This document shows, piece by piece, positions 35,761 to 49,480 of a stretch of DNA of 64,000 bases. This DNA comes from Stomorhina lunata (lineage: Eukaryota; Arthropoda; Insecta; Diptera; Rhiniidae). The stretch lies in NCBI GenBank assembly GCA_933228675.1, contig OW121742.1:110351601-110415600 (forward strand), in the 5' to 3' direction. Both the position numbers and the translations under genes were made by a program. Below the pieces are notes generated by a model, which was not told where the DNA came from, ran no database searches, and was given only the letters and a program-made list of their open reading frames with translations. The stretch's first letter is position 1, and each line of letters starts with the position of its first letter.

Positions 35761-36950
35761 TTATTAGTATTAAGCTTGAGTTGTTTTTAACAAGAATTAA
35801 TAACTTTTTAAAGATGTGTTATTTGTATAATATAACTTATTACATATACGTCTTTACAGTTCTTTCTTCTTTAGACTTCATTACAAAAAATTCCATTAAT
35901 ATTAAAAGAATTTAGAAAAGAAATAAAATTAAATCATATTGTATTAACATAAAGACAAACATTTAAATGGTTTGAAATGTGAAACTAAATGTTCTTTATT
36001 TGCTTAACAAAATTTAAAAGGATCTTTCAAATAAAACAATTTACATACACAGACAGACATAAATACTCATACTCACATACTTAAGGAGGAAGTACTTAAT
36101 TTAATGTGAAAATAAAAATTATATATCAAAAAAATACGAATAAAGAAATGATGAAGATGATTATCATTAGGAAATGCTTTCTTCTTTTCAAACAAAAGGT
36201 TTAACATTGACATTTGTTATTTGTCAGGGGAGGGGAGGTTTAAAAGAGAGAGGGGTTGATTACCGAAAAAAAACAGATTTGTGGCTGGTTGTTCATGAAA
36301 AGTGAAAGAATACACAAATAAAAAATAGGAAATAACCTTCAACCGTATAAAATTTTTACCCAAAATATACAAGAATAAAAACAAATACAAACAATATTTC
36401 TTAAGATTTTACATAAAGTTAGCTAAAATGAAAAGGGGATAAACTAATAATTGTTTTTCCAAATTTCTGGCTATTTACATGTATTTCCTTTCTAGCTGAC
36501 TATATAAAAACTTTGTTTAAACAATTGAAGAAGCAAAATTTCCCTAAGATACACATTTTTTTTCTTTCTTTCGTTATTTAAATAATAAAAAGGAAATCAA
36601 ATAAACAAAAAAAAAACAAAAAACAAGCAAAATATCAAAAACACAATAAAACAATAAAAGCTCATTCATATACTTTTTTCCCTTTACAATTTGCAAAGAA
36701 TAACGCAAACATTGATATGAACCCAAGTGTTTAAGAAAAACAACAAATTTGGAAGCTCATACTCCTTAAATTCTTAAGGATAATAATAAATAACATATAC
36801 GACTCTATTAAACTCATATACAATCATACATACATACATTCCTAGACAAACGATACTTGAATACTCCTTTCCAAGACCATCTTTCGTTTAATATATTCTC
36901 TATGTTGTAACTTTTTAAAGTTGTCAATAATGCCCCCAAATTTTAAAAAA
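35761..36950. other. Intronic spacer, no gene seen
   Basis: AT-rich unique DNA between the two ATTAGT-family regions, with A-rich runs near 36600-36660. No open frame of note, RNA gene or TE end was recognised. Confidence 0.6.
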
Positions 36951-39900
36951 TAATACTAATACTAATACTAATACTAATACTAATACTAATACTAATACTA
37001 ATACTAATACTAATACTAATACTAATACTAATACTAATACTAATACTAATACTAATACTAATACTAATACTAATACTAATACTAATACTAATACTAATAC
37101 TAATACTAATACTAATACTAATACTAATACTAATACTAATACTAATACTAATACTAATACTAATACTAATACTAATACTAATACTAATACTAATACTAAT
37201 ACTAATACTAATACTAATACTAATACTAATACTAATACTAATACTAATACTAATACTAATACTAATACTAATACTAATACTAATACTAATACTAATACTA
37301 ATACTAATACTAATACTAATACTAATACTAATACTAATACTAATACTAATACTAATACTAATACTAATACTAATACTAATACTAATACTAATACTAATAC
37401 TAATACTAATACTAATACTAATACTAATACTAATACTAATACTAATACTAATACTAATACTAATACTAATACTAATACTAATACTAATACTAATACTAAT
37501 ACTAATACTAATACTAATACTAATACTAATACTAATACTAATACTAATACTAATACTAATACTAATACTAATACTAATACTAATACTAATACTAATACTA
37601 ATACTAATACTAATACTAATACTAATACTAATACTAATACTAATACTAATACTAATACTAATACTAATACTAATACTAATACTAATACTAATACTAATAC
37701 TAATACTAATACTAATACTAATACTAATACTAATACTAATACTAATACTAATACTAATACTAATACTAATACTAATACTAATACTAATACTAATACTAAT
37801 ACTAATACTAATACTAATACTAATACTAATACTAATACTAATACTAATACTAATACTAATACTAATACTAATACTAATACTAATACTAATACTAATACTA
37901 ATACTAATACTAATACTAATACTAATACTAATACTAATACTAATACTAATACTAATACTAATACTAATACTAATACTAATACTAATACTAATACTAATAC
38001 TAATACTAATACTAATACTAATACTAATACTAATACTAATACTAATACTAATACTAATACTAATACTAATACTAATACTAATACTAATACTAATACTAAT
38101 ACTAATACTAATACTAATACTAATACTAATACTAATACTAATACTAATACTAATACTAATACTAATACTAATACTAATACTAATACTAATACTAATACTA
38201 ATACTAATACTAATACTAATACTAATACTAATACTAATACTAATACTAATACTAATACTAATACTAATACTAATACTAATACTAATACTAATACTAATAC
38301 TAATACTAATACTAATACTAATACTAATACTAATACTAATACTAATACTAATACTAATACTAATACTAATACTAATACTAATACTAATACTAATACTAAT
38401 ACTAATACTAATACTAATACTAATACTAATACTAATACTAATACTAATACTAATACTAATACTAATACTAATACTAATACTAATACTAATACTAATACTA
38501 ATACTAATACTAATACTAATACTAATACTAATACTAATACTAATACTAATACTAATACTAATACTAATACTAATACTAATACTAATACTAATACTAATAC
38601 TAATACTAATACTAATACTAATACTAATACTAATACTAATACTAATACTAATACTAATACTAATACTAATACTAATACTAATACTAATACTAATACTAAT
38701 ACTAATACTAATACTAATACTAATACTAATACTAATACTAATACTAATACTAATACTAATACTAATACTAATACTAATACTAATACTAATACTAATACTA
38801 ATACTAATACTAATACTAATACTAATACTAATACTAATACTAATACTAATACTAATACTAATACTAATACTAATACTAATACTAATACTAATACTAATAC
38901 TAATACTAATACTAATACTAATACTAATACTAATACTAATACTAATACTAATACTAATACTAATACTAATACTAATACTAATACTAATACTAATACTAAT
39001 ACTAATACTAATACTAATACTAATACTAATACTAATACTAATACTAATACTAATACTAATACTAATACTAATACTAATACTAATACTAATACTAATACTA
39101 ATACTAATACTAATACTAATACTAATACTAATACTAATACTAATACTAATACTAATACTAATACTAATACTAATACTAATACTAATACTAATACTAATAC
39201 TAATACTAATACTAATACTAATACTAATACTAATACTAATACTAATACTAATACTAATACTAATACTAATACTAATACTAATACTAATACTAATACTAAT
39301 ACTAATACTAATACTAATACTAATACTAATACTAATACTAATACTAATACTAATACTAATACTAATACTAATACTAATACTAATACTAATACTAATACTA
39401 ATACTAATACTAATACTAATACTAATACTAATACTAATACTAATACTAATACTAATACTAATACTAATACTAATACTAATACTAATACTAATACTAATAC
39501 TAATACTAATACTAATACTAATACTAATACTAATACTAATACTAATACTAATACTAATACTAATACTAATACTAATACTAATACTAATACTAATACTAAT
39601 ACTAATACTAATACTAATACTAATACTAATACTAATACTAATACTAATACTAATACTAATACTAATACTAATACTAATACTAATACTAATACTAATACTA
39701 ATACTAATACTAATACTAATACTAATACTAATACTAATACTAATACTAATACTAATACTAATACTAATACTAATACTAATACTAATACTAATACTAATAC
39801 TAATACTAATACTAATACTAATACTAATACTAATACTAATACTAATACTAATACTAATACTAATACTAATACTAATACTAATACTAATACTAATACTAAT

Positions 39901-42900
39901 ACTAATACTAATACTAATACTAATACTAATACTAATACTAATACTAATACTAATACTAATACTAATACTAATACTAATACTAATACTAATACTAATACTA
40001 ATACTAATACTAATACTAATACTAATACTAATACTAATACTAATACTAATACTAATACTAATACTAATACTAATACTAATACTAATACTAATACTAATAC
40101 TAATACTAATACTAATACTAATACTAATACTAATACTAATACTAATACTAATACTAATACTAATACTAATACTAATACTAATACTAATACTAATACTAAT
40201 ACTAATACTAATACTAATACTAATACTAATACTAATACTAATACTAATACTAATACTAATACTAATACTAATACTAATACTAATACTAATACTAATACTA
40301 ATACTAATACTAATACTAATACTAATACTAATACTAATACTAATACTAATACTAATACTAATACTAATACTAATACTAATACTAATACTAATACTAATAC
40401 TAATACTAATACTAATACTAATACTAATACTAATACTAATACTAATACTAATACTAATACTAATACTAATACTAATACTAATACTAATACTAATACTAAT
40501 ACTAATACTAATACTAATACTAATACTAATACTAATACTAATACTAATACTAATACTAATACTAATACTAATACTAATACTAATACTAATACTAATACTA
40601 ATACTAATACTAATACTAATACTAATACTAATACTAATACTAATACTAATACTAATACTAATACTAATACTAATACTAATACTAATACTAATACTAATAC
40701 TAATACTAATACTAATACTAATACTAATACTAATACTAATACTAATACTAATACTAATACTAATACTAATACTAATACTAATACTAATACTAATACTAAT
40801 ACTAATACTAATACTAATACTAATACTAATACTAATACTAATACTAATACTAATACTAATACTAATACTAATACTAATACTAATACTAATACTAATACTA
40901 ATACTAATACTAATACTAATACTAATACTAATACTAATACTAATACTAATACTAATACTAATACTAATACTAATACTAATACTAATACTAATACTAATAC
41001 TAATACTAATACTAATACTAATACTAATACTAATACTAATACTAATACTAATACTAATACTAATACTAATACTAATACTAATACTAATACTAATACTAAT
41101 ACTAATACTAATACTAATACTAATACTAATACTAATACTAATACTAATACTAATACTAATACTAATACTAATACTAATACTAATACTAATACTAATACTA
41201 ATACTAATACTAATACTAATACTAATACTAATACTAATACTAATACTAATACTAATACTAATACTAATACTAATACTAATACTAATACTAATACTAATAC
41301 TAATACTAATACTAATACTAATACTAATACTAATACTAATACTAATACTAATACTAATACTAATACTAATACTAATACTAATACTAATACTAATACTAAT
41401 ACTAATACTAATACTAATACTAATACTAATACTAATACTAATACTAATACTAATACTAATACTAATACTAATACTAATACTAATACTAATACTAATACTA
41501 ATACTAATACTAATACTAATACTAATACTAATACTAATACTAATACTAATACTAATACTAATACTAATACTAATACTAATACTAATACTAATACTAATAC
41601 TAATACTAATACTAATACTAATACTAATACTAATACTAATACTAATACTAATACTAATACTAATACTAATACTAATACTAATACTAATACTAATACTAAT
41701 ACTAATACTAATACTAATACTAATACTAATACTAATACTAATACTAATACTAATACTAATACTAATACTAATACTAATACTAATACTAATACTAATACTA
41801 ATACTAATACTAATACTAATACTAATACTAATACTAATACTAATACTAATACTAATACTAATACTAATACTAATACTAATACTAATACTAATACTAATAC
41901 TAATACTAATACTAATACTAATACTAATACTAATACTAATACTAATACTAATACTAATACTAATACTAATACTAATACTAATACTAATACTAATACTAAT
42001 ACTAATACTAATACTAATACTAATACTAATACTAATACTAATACTAATACTAATACTAATACTAATACTAATACTAATACTAATACTAATACTAATACTA
42101 ATACTAATACTAATACTAATACTAATACTAATACTAATACTAATACTAATACTAATACTAATACTAATACTAATACTAATACTAATACTAATACTAATAC
42201 TAATACTAATACTAATACTAATACTAATACTAATACTAATACTAATACTAATACTAATACTAATACTAATACTAATACTAATACTAATACTAATACTAAT
42301 ACTAATACTAATACTAATACTAATACTAATACTAATACTAATACTAATACTAATACTAATACTAATACTAATACTAATACTAATACTAATACTAATACTA
42401 ATACTAATACTAATACTAATACTAATACTAATACTAATACTAATACTAATACTAATACTAATACTAATACTAATACTAATACTAATACTAATACTAATAC
42501 TAATACTAATACTAATACTAATACTAATACTAATACTAATACTAATACTAATACTAATACTAATACTAATACTAATACTAATACTAATACTAATACTAAT
42601 ACTAATACTAATACTAATACTAATACTAATACTAATACTAATACTAATACTAATACTAATACTAATACTAATACTAATACTAATACTAATACTAATACTA
42701 ATACTAATACTAATACTAATACTAATACTAATACTAATACTAATACTAATACTAATACTAATACTAATACTAATACTAATACTAATACTAATACTAATAC
42801 TAATACTAATACTAATACTAATACTAATACTAATACTAATACTAATACTAATACTAATACTAATACTAATACTAATACTAATACTAATACTAATACTAAT

Positions 42901-43830
42901 ACTAATACTAATACTAATACTAATACTAATACTAATACTAATACTAATACTAATACTAATACTAATACTAATACTAATACTAATACTAATACTAATACTA
43001 ATACTAATACTAATACTAATACTAATACTAATACTAATACTAATACTAATACTAATACTAATACTAATACTAATACTAATACTAATACTAATACTAATAC
43101 TAATACTAATACTAATACTAATACTAATACTAATACTAATACTAATACTAATACTAATACTAATACTAATACTAATACTAATACTAATACTAATACTAAT
43201 ACTAATACTAATACTAATACTAATACTAATACTAATACTAATACTAATACTAATACTAATACTAATACTAATACTAATACTAATACTAATACTAATACTA
43301 ATACTAATACTAATACTAATACTAATACTAATACTAATACTAATACTAATACTAATACTAATACTAATACTAATACTAATACTAATACTAATACTAATAC
43401 TAATACTAATACTAATACTAATACTAATACTAATACTAATACTAATACTAATACTAATACTAATACTAATACTAATACTAATACTAATACTAATACTAAT
43501 ACTAATACTAATACTAATACTAATACTAATACTAATACTAATACTAATACTAATACTAATACTAATACTAATACTAATACTAATACTAATACTAATACTA
43601 ATACTAATACTAATACTAATACTAATACTAATACTAATACTAATACTAATACTAATACTAATACTAATACTAATACTAATACTAATACTAATACTAATAC
43701 TAATACTAATACTAATACTAATACTAATACTAATACTAATACTAATACTAATACTAATACTAATACTAATACTACTACTAATACAAATACTAATACTAAT
43801 GCTAATACTAATACTAATACACTAATACTA
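36951..43830 (-). repeat. (ACTAAT)n hexamer satellite, 6.8 kb, essentially pure
   Basis: From 36955 to 43770 the sequence is an uninterrupted run of ACTAAT (1136 copies) without a single variant. The right edge (43771-43830) has a few imperfect units, including ACTACTACT, ACAAAT and GCTAAT. It is in inverted orientation to the ATTAGT arrays at 28-36 kb. Such purity implies very recent expansion or homogenisation, or assembly polishing to a consensus; the true length may differ from that shown. Confidence 0.97.
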
Positions 43831-44870
43831 ATACTTACAATAATATAGACAGTCGTATGATAGATAACCTGATATATTGAATTTCATATTACTCATACGC
43901 TTGATTTTCCTCCATCATAAGAGTATGAGCTATAATCTCATTGTTTTTATTTGCGTATTGCTCATACTCCCTCATATTAATCATACGTCATATATAATTT
44001 CTGTTTAAGGCATGAGTTTTATGGGGAAGTGTAAGTGATATTCAATTACAGAGAAATAATAATTATCGCTCTTGAGTTGCGATAAAACATTTGTTTGAGC
44101 AAGTAAGAAAGTGCTATAGTCGACCAAACTCGACCATATAATGCCCTTCACCCCTAAGATCAAATACGTACCGATTTCAAATATTTTTAAGGTTTTCCTA
44201 ATTGTTAGGGACATTCAAATTTCTTAGCACAATAACACTTTCACAAAGAGTATTTGTGAACATTAAATTCATAAATTTCCCAAAATGATTAACCCACAAA
44301 TACCTATCCAGTCCTCTTGATTTCCTTTTGAATAAACTTCTTTAAATATTTCATCATTTCATCATTCGAATAATGTTAAAATGTTTAAGATAATGATAAT
44401 AATGACGATAATGATGATGTTGCTGTTCATGTTAATGGCGATGACGTTGTTGATGCTGATGAATTTGTTATTAAATTCTTTTTATTTTTGTAATTTAATT
44501 TTTGTTGTTGCCAACCAACCGACTCAGAGAAGAAATACTCCAATACTTAATTGAAATGCAGTTATTTATATTTTTATTGCTACTCGTATTGATTGTTGTT
44601 GATGTGCTTTTGTTGGTGTTGGGTTACAAAAATTCAACGAAAATACACAGAGACAGACATTCATGTATTCGGATAAACATACACAAACACTTAAGTAGTT
44701 TTTGTTTGTAAACACACACACATACATACAAATAACTTTTAATGTAGGCAGACACGTAATGTAAGAAGATATACAAATAAACAAACAAACAACTTTTTAT
44801 TTAAATTCCGAAAAATAAGAAAGAATAGACAAAAAAAGAGCAATAACGAGTATGGAAAATTTTTTAATAT
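43831..44870. other. Intronic spacer with a GAT-rich patch
   Basis: No gene recognised. Short CATACG/GTATGA words occur at 43850-43990, and an ATGATAATAATGACGATAA-like patch lies at 44390-44465. Frames at 44005-44214 (-), 44502-44711 (+) and 44566-44784 (-) lack motifs or splice context. Confidence 0.55.
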
Positions 44871-45271
44871 GAAAAATTTTTTGATATGAAAATATTTCTA
44901 TAGAAAATTTTTTATATAAAAAAAATTCTATAGAAAATTTTTCATATGAAAAAAATTTCTATAGAAAATTTTTCTTATGAAAAAATTTCCATAGAAAAGT
45001 ATTCATATGAAAAAACTATCTGTAGAAAATTTTTAATATAAAAAAAATTTCTATAGAAATTTTTTCATATAAAAAACATTCTATAGAAAATTTTTCATAT
45101 GAAAAGAATTTCTTTAGAAAATTTTTCTTATCAAAAAAATTTTTAAAGAAAATTTTTCATTCAAAAAGAAGTGTATTTGCATTTGATCCCAAACCTGTTA
45201 CATTTATTTATTAATGTAACAGATCAATTTATTGATAAAAAGCCAAAAAATGTTTGCGGAGAAACTAAATT

Positions 45272-45315
45272 CCTCGACGCGTTTCGATGGTTGGTTAAGC
45301 CATCTCTTCAGGAGG
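45272..45315 (-). ncRNA. Hammerhead ribozyme motif, copy A
   Basis: Read on the - strand from 45315 to 45272 it has stem I CCTC (45315-45312), core CTGAAGA (45311-45305), stem II GATGG (45304-45300) closing with CCATC (45290-45286), then GAAAC (45285-45281), a two-base loop GC, GTC (45278-45276) and the stem I partner GAGG (45275-45272). All invariant core positions (CUGANGA, GAAA, UH) are present. Predicted cleavage follows the C at 45276. Confidence 0.85.
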
Positions 45316-45735
45316 ATTATCCCCAATTTAGACAGATCGAAAACCTCGCATTATTACTAAATTTACAAACATAACTATTAAGAATTATGTTTATAAACCA
45401 AAAGTAAACGCGTAGATTATCGCCTGAACAAAAACAAACATTTTTCAGTTTTCATCTACCTTCACTTCCCACATTCTTGCTGTAGCCGTCGGCTACTATG
45501 TGCAGAATGCTGTGAAGAAGGGGGGGGTAAGATGTTTTAAAATAAACAAGTTTATTTTAAAAAATAAGCTGAATGCATGCAGTTTTATCAAAAAATAACA
45601 AAATAGTCGGGATGTAAATATTATTCAAAAAGAAGTGTATTTGCATTTGATCCCAAACCTGTTACATTTATTTATTAATGTAACAGATCAATTTATTGAT
45701 AAAAAGCCAAAAAATGTTTGCGGAGAAACCAAATT

Positions 45736-45779
45736 CCTCGACGCGTTTCGATGGTTGGTTAAGCCATCTCTTCAGGAGG
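45736..45779 (-). ncRNA. Hammerhead ribozyme motif, copy B
   Basis: Same 44-base motif as copy A in the same orientation, 464 bp downstream. The core CTGAAGA is at 45775-45769, GAAAC at 45749-45745, GTC at 45742-45740, with stem I CCTC/GAGG at the ends. Two like-oriented copies could release a linear RNA of about 464 nt by double self-cleavage from a - strand transcript. Confidence 0.85.
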
Positions 45780-46010
45780 ATTATCCCCAATTTAGACAGA
45801 TCGAAAACCTCGCATTATTACTAAATTTACAAACATAACTATTAAGCAAGAATGTGGGAAGTGAAGGTAGATGAAAACTGAAAAATGTTTGTTTTTGTTC
45901 AGGCGATAATCTACGCTTTTACTTTTGGTTTATAAACATAATTCTTAATAGTTATGTTTGTAAATTTAGTAATAATGCGAGGTTTTCGATCTGTCTAAAT
46001 TGGGGATAAT

Positions 46011-46054
46011 CCTCCTGAAGAGATGGCTTAACCAACCATCGAAACGCGTCGAGG
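46011..46054 (+). ncRNA. Hammerhead ribozyme motif, copy C (sense to the host gene)
   Basis: Stem I CCTC 46011-46014, CTGAAGA 46015-46021, stem II GATGG 46022-46026 with CCATC 46036-46040 around a nine-base loop, GAAAC 46041-46045, GTC 46048-46050 and GAGG 46051-46054. Stem III is minimal (AC/GU around GC). The resulting ACGCGT is self-complementary, as described for dimer-forming hammerheads of Penelope-like elements. This copy has the same sense as the host gene, so the intron transcript would contain it. Predicted cleavage is after C46050. Confidence 0.87.
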
Positions 46055-49000
46055 AATTTGGTTTCTCCGCAAACATTTTTTGGCTTTTTATCAATAAATT
46101 GATCTGTTACATTAATAAATAAATGTAACAGGTTTGGGATCAAATGCAAATACACTTCTTTTTGAAAAAAATTTTTCATATGAAAAAAATTTTTATAGAA
46201 AATTTTTCATATAGAAAATTTTTCTTATCAAAAAAATTTTTATAGAAAATTTTTCATATGAAAAAAAATTTTATAGAAAATTTTTCATATGAAAAAAATT
46301 TCTATTGAACATTTTTCATATGAAAAAAATTTCTATAGAAAATTTTGCATATGAAAAACATTCTATAGAAAATTTTTCATATGAAAAACATTCTATAGAA
46401 AATTTTTCATATGAAAAAAATTTCTATAGAAAATTTTTCATATGAAAAACATTCTATAGAAAACTTTTCATATCAAAAAAAATTTCTATAGAAAATTTTT
46501 CATATGAAAAAAATTTCTATAGAAAATTTTTCATATGAAAAAATGTCTATAGAAAATTTTTCATATGAAAAAAATTCTATAGAAAAATTTTCATATGAAA
46601 ACAATTTCTTTAGCAAATGTTTCATATGAAAAAAATTTCTTTTGAAAATTTTTCATATGAAAAAAATTTCTTTAGAAAATTTTTCATATGAAAAAAATTT
46701 CTTTAGAAAATTTTTCATATGAAAAAAATTTCTTTAGAAAATTTTAAATATGAAATAAATTTCTATAGAAAATGTTTCATATGAAAAAAATTTCTTTAGA
46801 AAATTTTTCATATGAAAAAAATTTCTTTAGAAAATTTTTCATATGAAAAAAATTTCTTTAGAAAATTTTTCATATGAAAAAAATTTCTTTAGAAAATTTT
46901 TCATATGAAAAAAATTTCTTTAGAAAATTTTTCATATGAAAAAAATTTCTTTAGAAAATTTTTCATATGAAAAAAATTTCTTTAGAAAATTTTTCATATG
47001 AAAAAAATTTCTTTAGAAAATTTTTTATATAAAACAAATTTCTTTAGAAAATTTTTCATATGAAACAAATTTCTTTAGAAAAATTTTCGTATGAAACAAA
47101 TTTCTTTAGAAAATTTTTCATATGAAAAAAATTTCTTTAGAAAATTTTTCATATGAAAAAAATTTCTTTCGAAAATTTTTCATATGAAAAAAATTTCTTT
47201 AGAAAATTTTTCATATGAAAAAAATTTCTTTTGAAAATTTTTCATATGAAAAAAATTTCTTTAGAAAATTTTTCATATGAAAAAAATTTCTTTAGAAAAT
47301 TTTTCATATGAAAACAATTTCTTTAGAAAATTTTTCATATGAAAAAAATTTCTTTAGAAAATTTTAAATATGAAATAAATTTCTATAGAAAATGTTTCAT
47401 ATGAAAAAAATTTCTTTAGAAAATTTTTCATATGAAAAAAATTTCTTTAGAAAATTTTTCATATGAAAAAAATTTCTTTAGAACATTATTCATATGAAAA
47501 AAATTTCTTTAGAAAATTTTTCATATGAAAAAAATTTCTTTAGAAAATTTTTCATATGAAAAAAATTTCTTTAGAAAATTTTTCATATGAAAAAAATTTC
47601 TTTAGAAAATTTTTCATATGAAAAAAATTTCTTTAGAAAATTTTTCATATGAAAAAAATTTCGTTAGAAAATTTTTCTTATCAAAAAAATTTTTATAGAA
47701 AATTTTTCATATGAAAAAAATTTTTATAGAAAATTTTTCATATGAAAAAAATTTCTTTAGAAAATTTTTCATATGAAAAAAATTTCTTTAGAAAATTTTT
47801 CCTATGAAAAAAATTTCTTTAGAAAATTTTTCATATGAAAAAAATTTCTTTAGAAAATTTTTCATATGAAAAAAATTTCTTTAGAAAATTTTTCATATGA
47901 AAAAAATTTCTTTAGAAAATTTTTCATATGAAAAAAATTTCTTTAGAAAATTTTTCATATGAAAAAAATTTCTTTAGAAAATTTTTCATATGAAAAAAAT
48001 TTCTTTAGAAAATTTTTCATATGAAAAAAATTTCTTTAGAAAATTTTTCATATGAAAAAAATTTCTTTAGAAAATTTTTCATATGAAAAAAATTTCTTTA
48101 GAAAATTTTTCATATGAAAAAAATTTCTTTAGAAAATTTTTCATATGAAAAAAATTTCTTTAGAAAATTTTTCATATGAAAAAAATTTCTTTAGAAAATT
48201 TTTCATATGAAAAAAATTTCTTTAGAAAATTTTTCATATGAAAAAAATTTCTTTAGAAAATTTTTCATATGAAAAAAATTTCGTTAGAAAATTTTTCTTA
48301 TCAAAAAAATTTTTATAGAAAATTTTTCATATGAAAAAAATTTTTATAGAAAATTTTTCATATGAAAAAAATTTCTTTAGAAAATTTTTCATATGAAAAA
48401 AATTTCTTTAGAAAATTTTTCATATGAAAAAAATTTCTTTAGAAAATTTTTTATATGAAAAAAATTTCTTTAAAAAATTTTTCATATGAAAAAAATTTCT
48501 TTAAAAATTTTTTCATATGAAAAAAATTTCTTTAGAAAATGTTTCATATGAAAAAAATTTCTTTAGAAAATTTTTCATGTTAAAAAAATTTCTTTAGAAA
48601 ATTTTTCATATGAAAAAAATTTCTTTAGAAAATTTTTCATATGAAAAAAATTTCTTTAGAAAATTTTAAATATGAAATAAATTTCTATAGAAAATGTTTC
48701 ATATGAAAAAAATTTCTTTAGAAAATTTTTCATATGAAAAAAATTTCTTTAGAAAATTTTTCATATGAAAAAAATTTCTTTAGAACATTATTCATATGAA
48801 AAAAAATTCTTTAGAAAATTTTTCATATGAAAAAAATTTCTTTAGAAAATTTTTCATATGAAAAAAATTTCTTTAGAAAATTTTTCATATGAAAAAAATT
48901 TCTTTAGAAAATTTTTCATATGAAAAAAATTTCTATAGAAAATTTTTCATATGAAAAAAATTTCTTTAGAAAATTTTTCATATGAAAAAAATTTCTTTAG

Positions 49001-49480
49001 AAAATTTTTCATATGAAAAAAATTTCTTTAGAAAATTTTTCATATGAAAAAAATTTCTTTAGAAAATTTTTCATGTGAAAAAAATTTCTTTAGAAAATTT
49101 TTCATATGAAAAAAATTTCTTTAGAAAATTTTTCATATGAAAAAAATTTCTTTACAAAATTTTTCATATGAAAAAAATTTCTTTAGAAAATTTTTCCTAT
49201 GAAAAAAATTTCTTTATAAAATTTTTTATATGAAAAAAATTTCTTTGGAAAATTTTTCATATGAAAAAAATTTCTTTAGAAAATTTTTCATATGAAAAAA
49301 ATTTCTTTAGAAAATTTTTCATATGAAAAAAATTTCTTTAGAAAATTTTTTATATAAAACAAATTTCTTTAGAAAATTTTTCATATGAAACAAATTTCTT
49401 TAGAAAATTTTTCGTATGAAACAAATTTCTTTAGAAAATTTTTCATATGAAAAAAATTTCTATAGAAAGTTTTGGAATAT

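Larger units (their letters stand above)
45161..46165. mobile_element. Non-autonomous Penelope-like insertion with three ribozyme-bearing repeats
   Basis: A 1005-bp insertion splits the 31-bp satellite. Arm A (45161-45480) and arm C (45846-46165) are 320-bp inverted repeats; comparing them by eye I found two mismatches. A partial copy B (45625-45846) is a direct repeat of the start of A, 464 bp downstream, and abuts C. Each repeat carries a hammerhead ribozyme core. Direct plus inverted terminal repeats carrying hammerheads are known from Penelope-like retroelements and related small retrozymes. No reverse transcriptase or GIY-YIG sequence is present, so this copy would be non-autonomous. The 67-75-residue frames in the arms (starting MYLHLIPNLL) are triplicated by the repeat structure and probably non-coding. 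Confidence 0.75.
44871..49480 (+). repeat. 31-bp satellite (TTTTTCATATGAAAAA type)
   Basis: A regular 31-bp period (for example TTCTTTAGA at 48001 and 48032). The unit combines the perfect palindrome TTTTTCATATGAAAAA with AATTTCTTTAGAAAATT, which near the left end reads AATTTCTATAGAAAATT, itself nearly palindromic. Blocks of several units recur as higher-order copies (for example the TTTCGTTAGAAAA...TTTTTATAG block near 47660 and 48280, and the AAATATGAAATAAATTTC block near 46745, 47366 and 48668). The array is split by the insertion at 45161-46165. Confidence 0.97.

Noticed and set aside
36955..43770. ACTAAT/ATTAGT hexamer as a telomeric repeat
   Set aside because: It lacks the G-run of TTAGG-type telomeres, dipterans lack such telomeres, and the array is inside an intron between coding exons.
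45171..46179. Three near-identical 67-75-residue frames beginning MYLHLIPNLL or similar
   Set aside because: They lie in the inverted and direct repeats that carry the hammerhead motif. Their identity follows from the DNA repeats, and the ribozyme explains the conserved part better than a protein does.
44871..49480. 31-bp repeats as a CRISPR array
   Set aside because: Units are contiguous with no unique spacers and no cas genes, and the setting is a eukaryotic intron.
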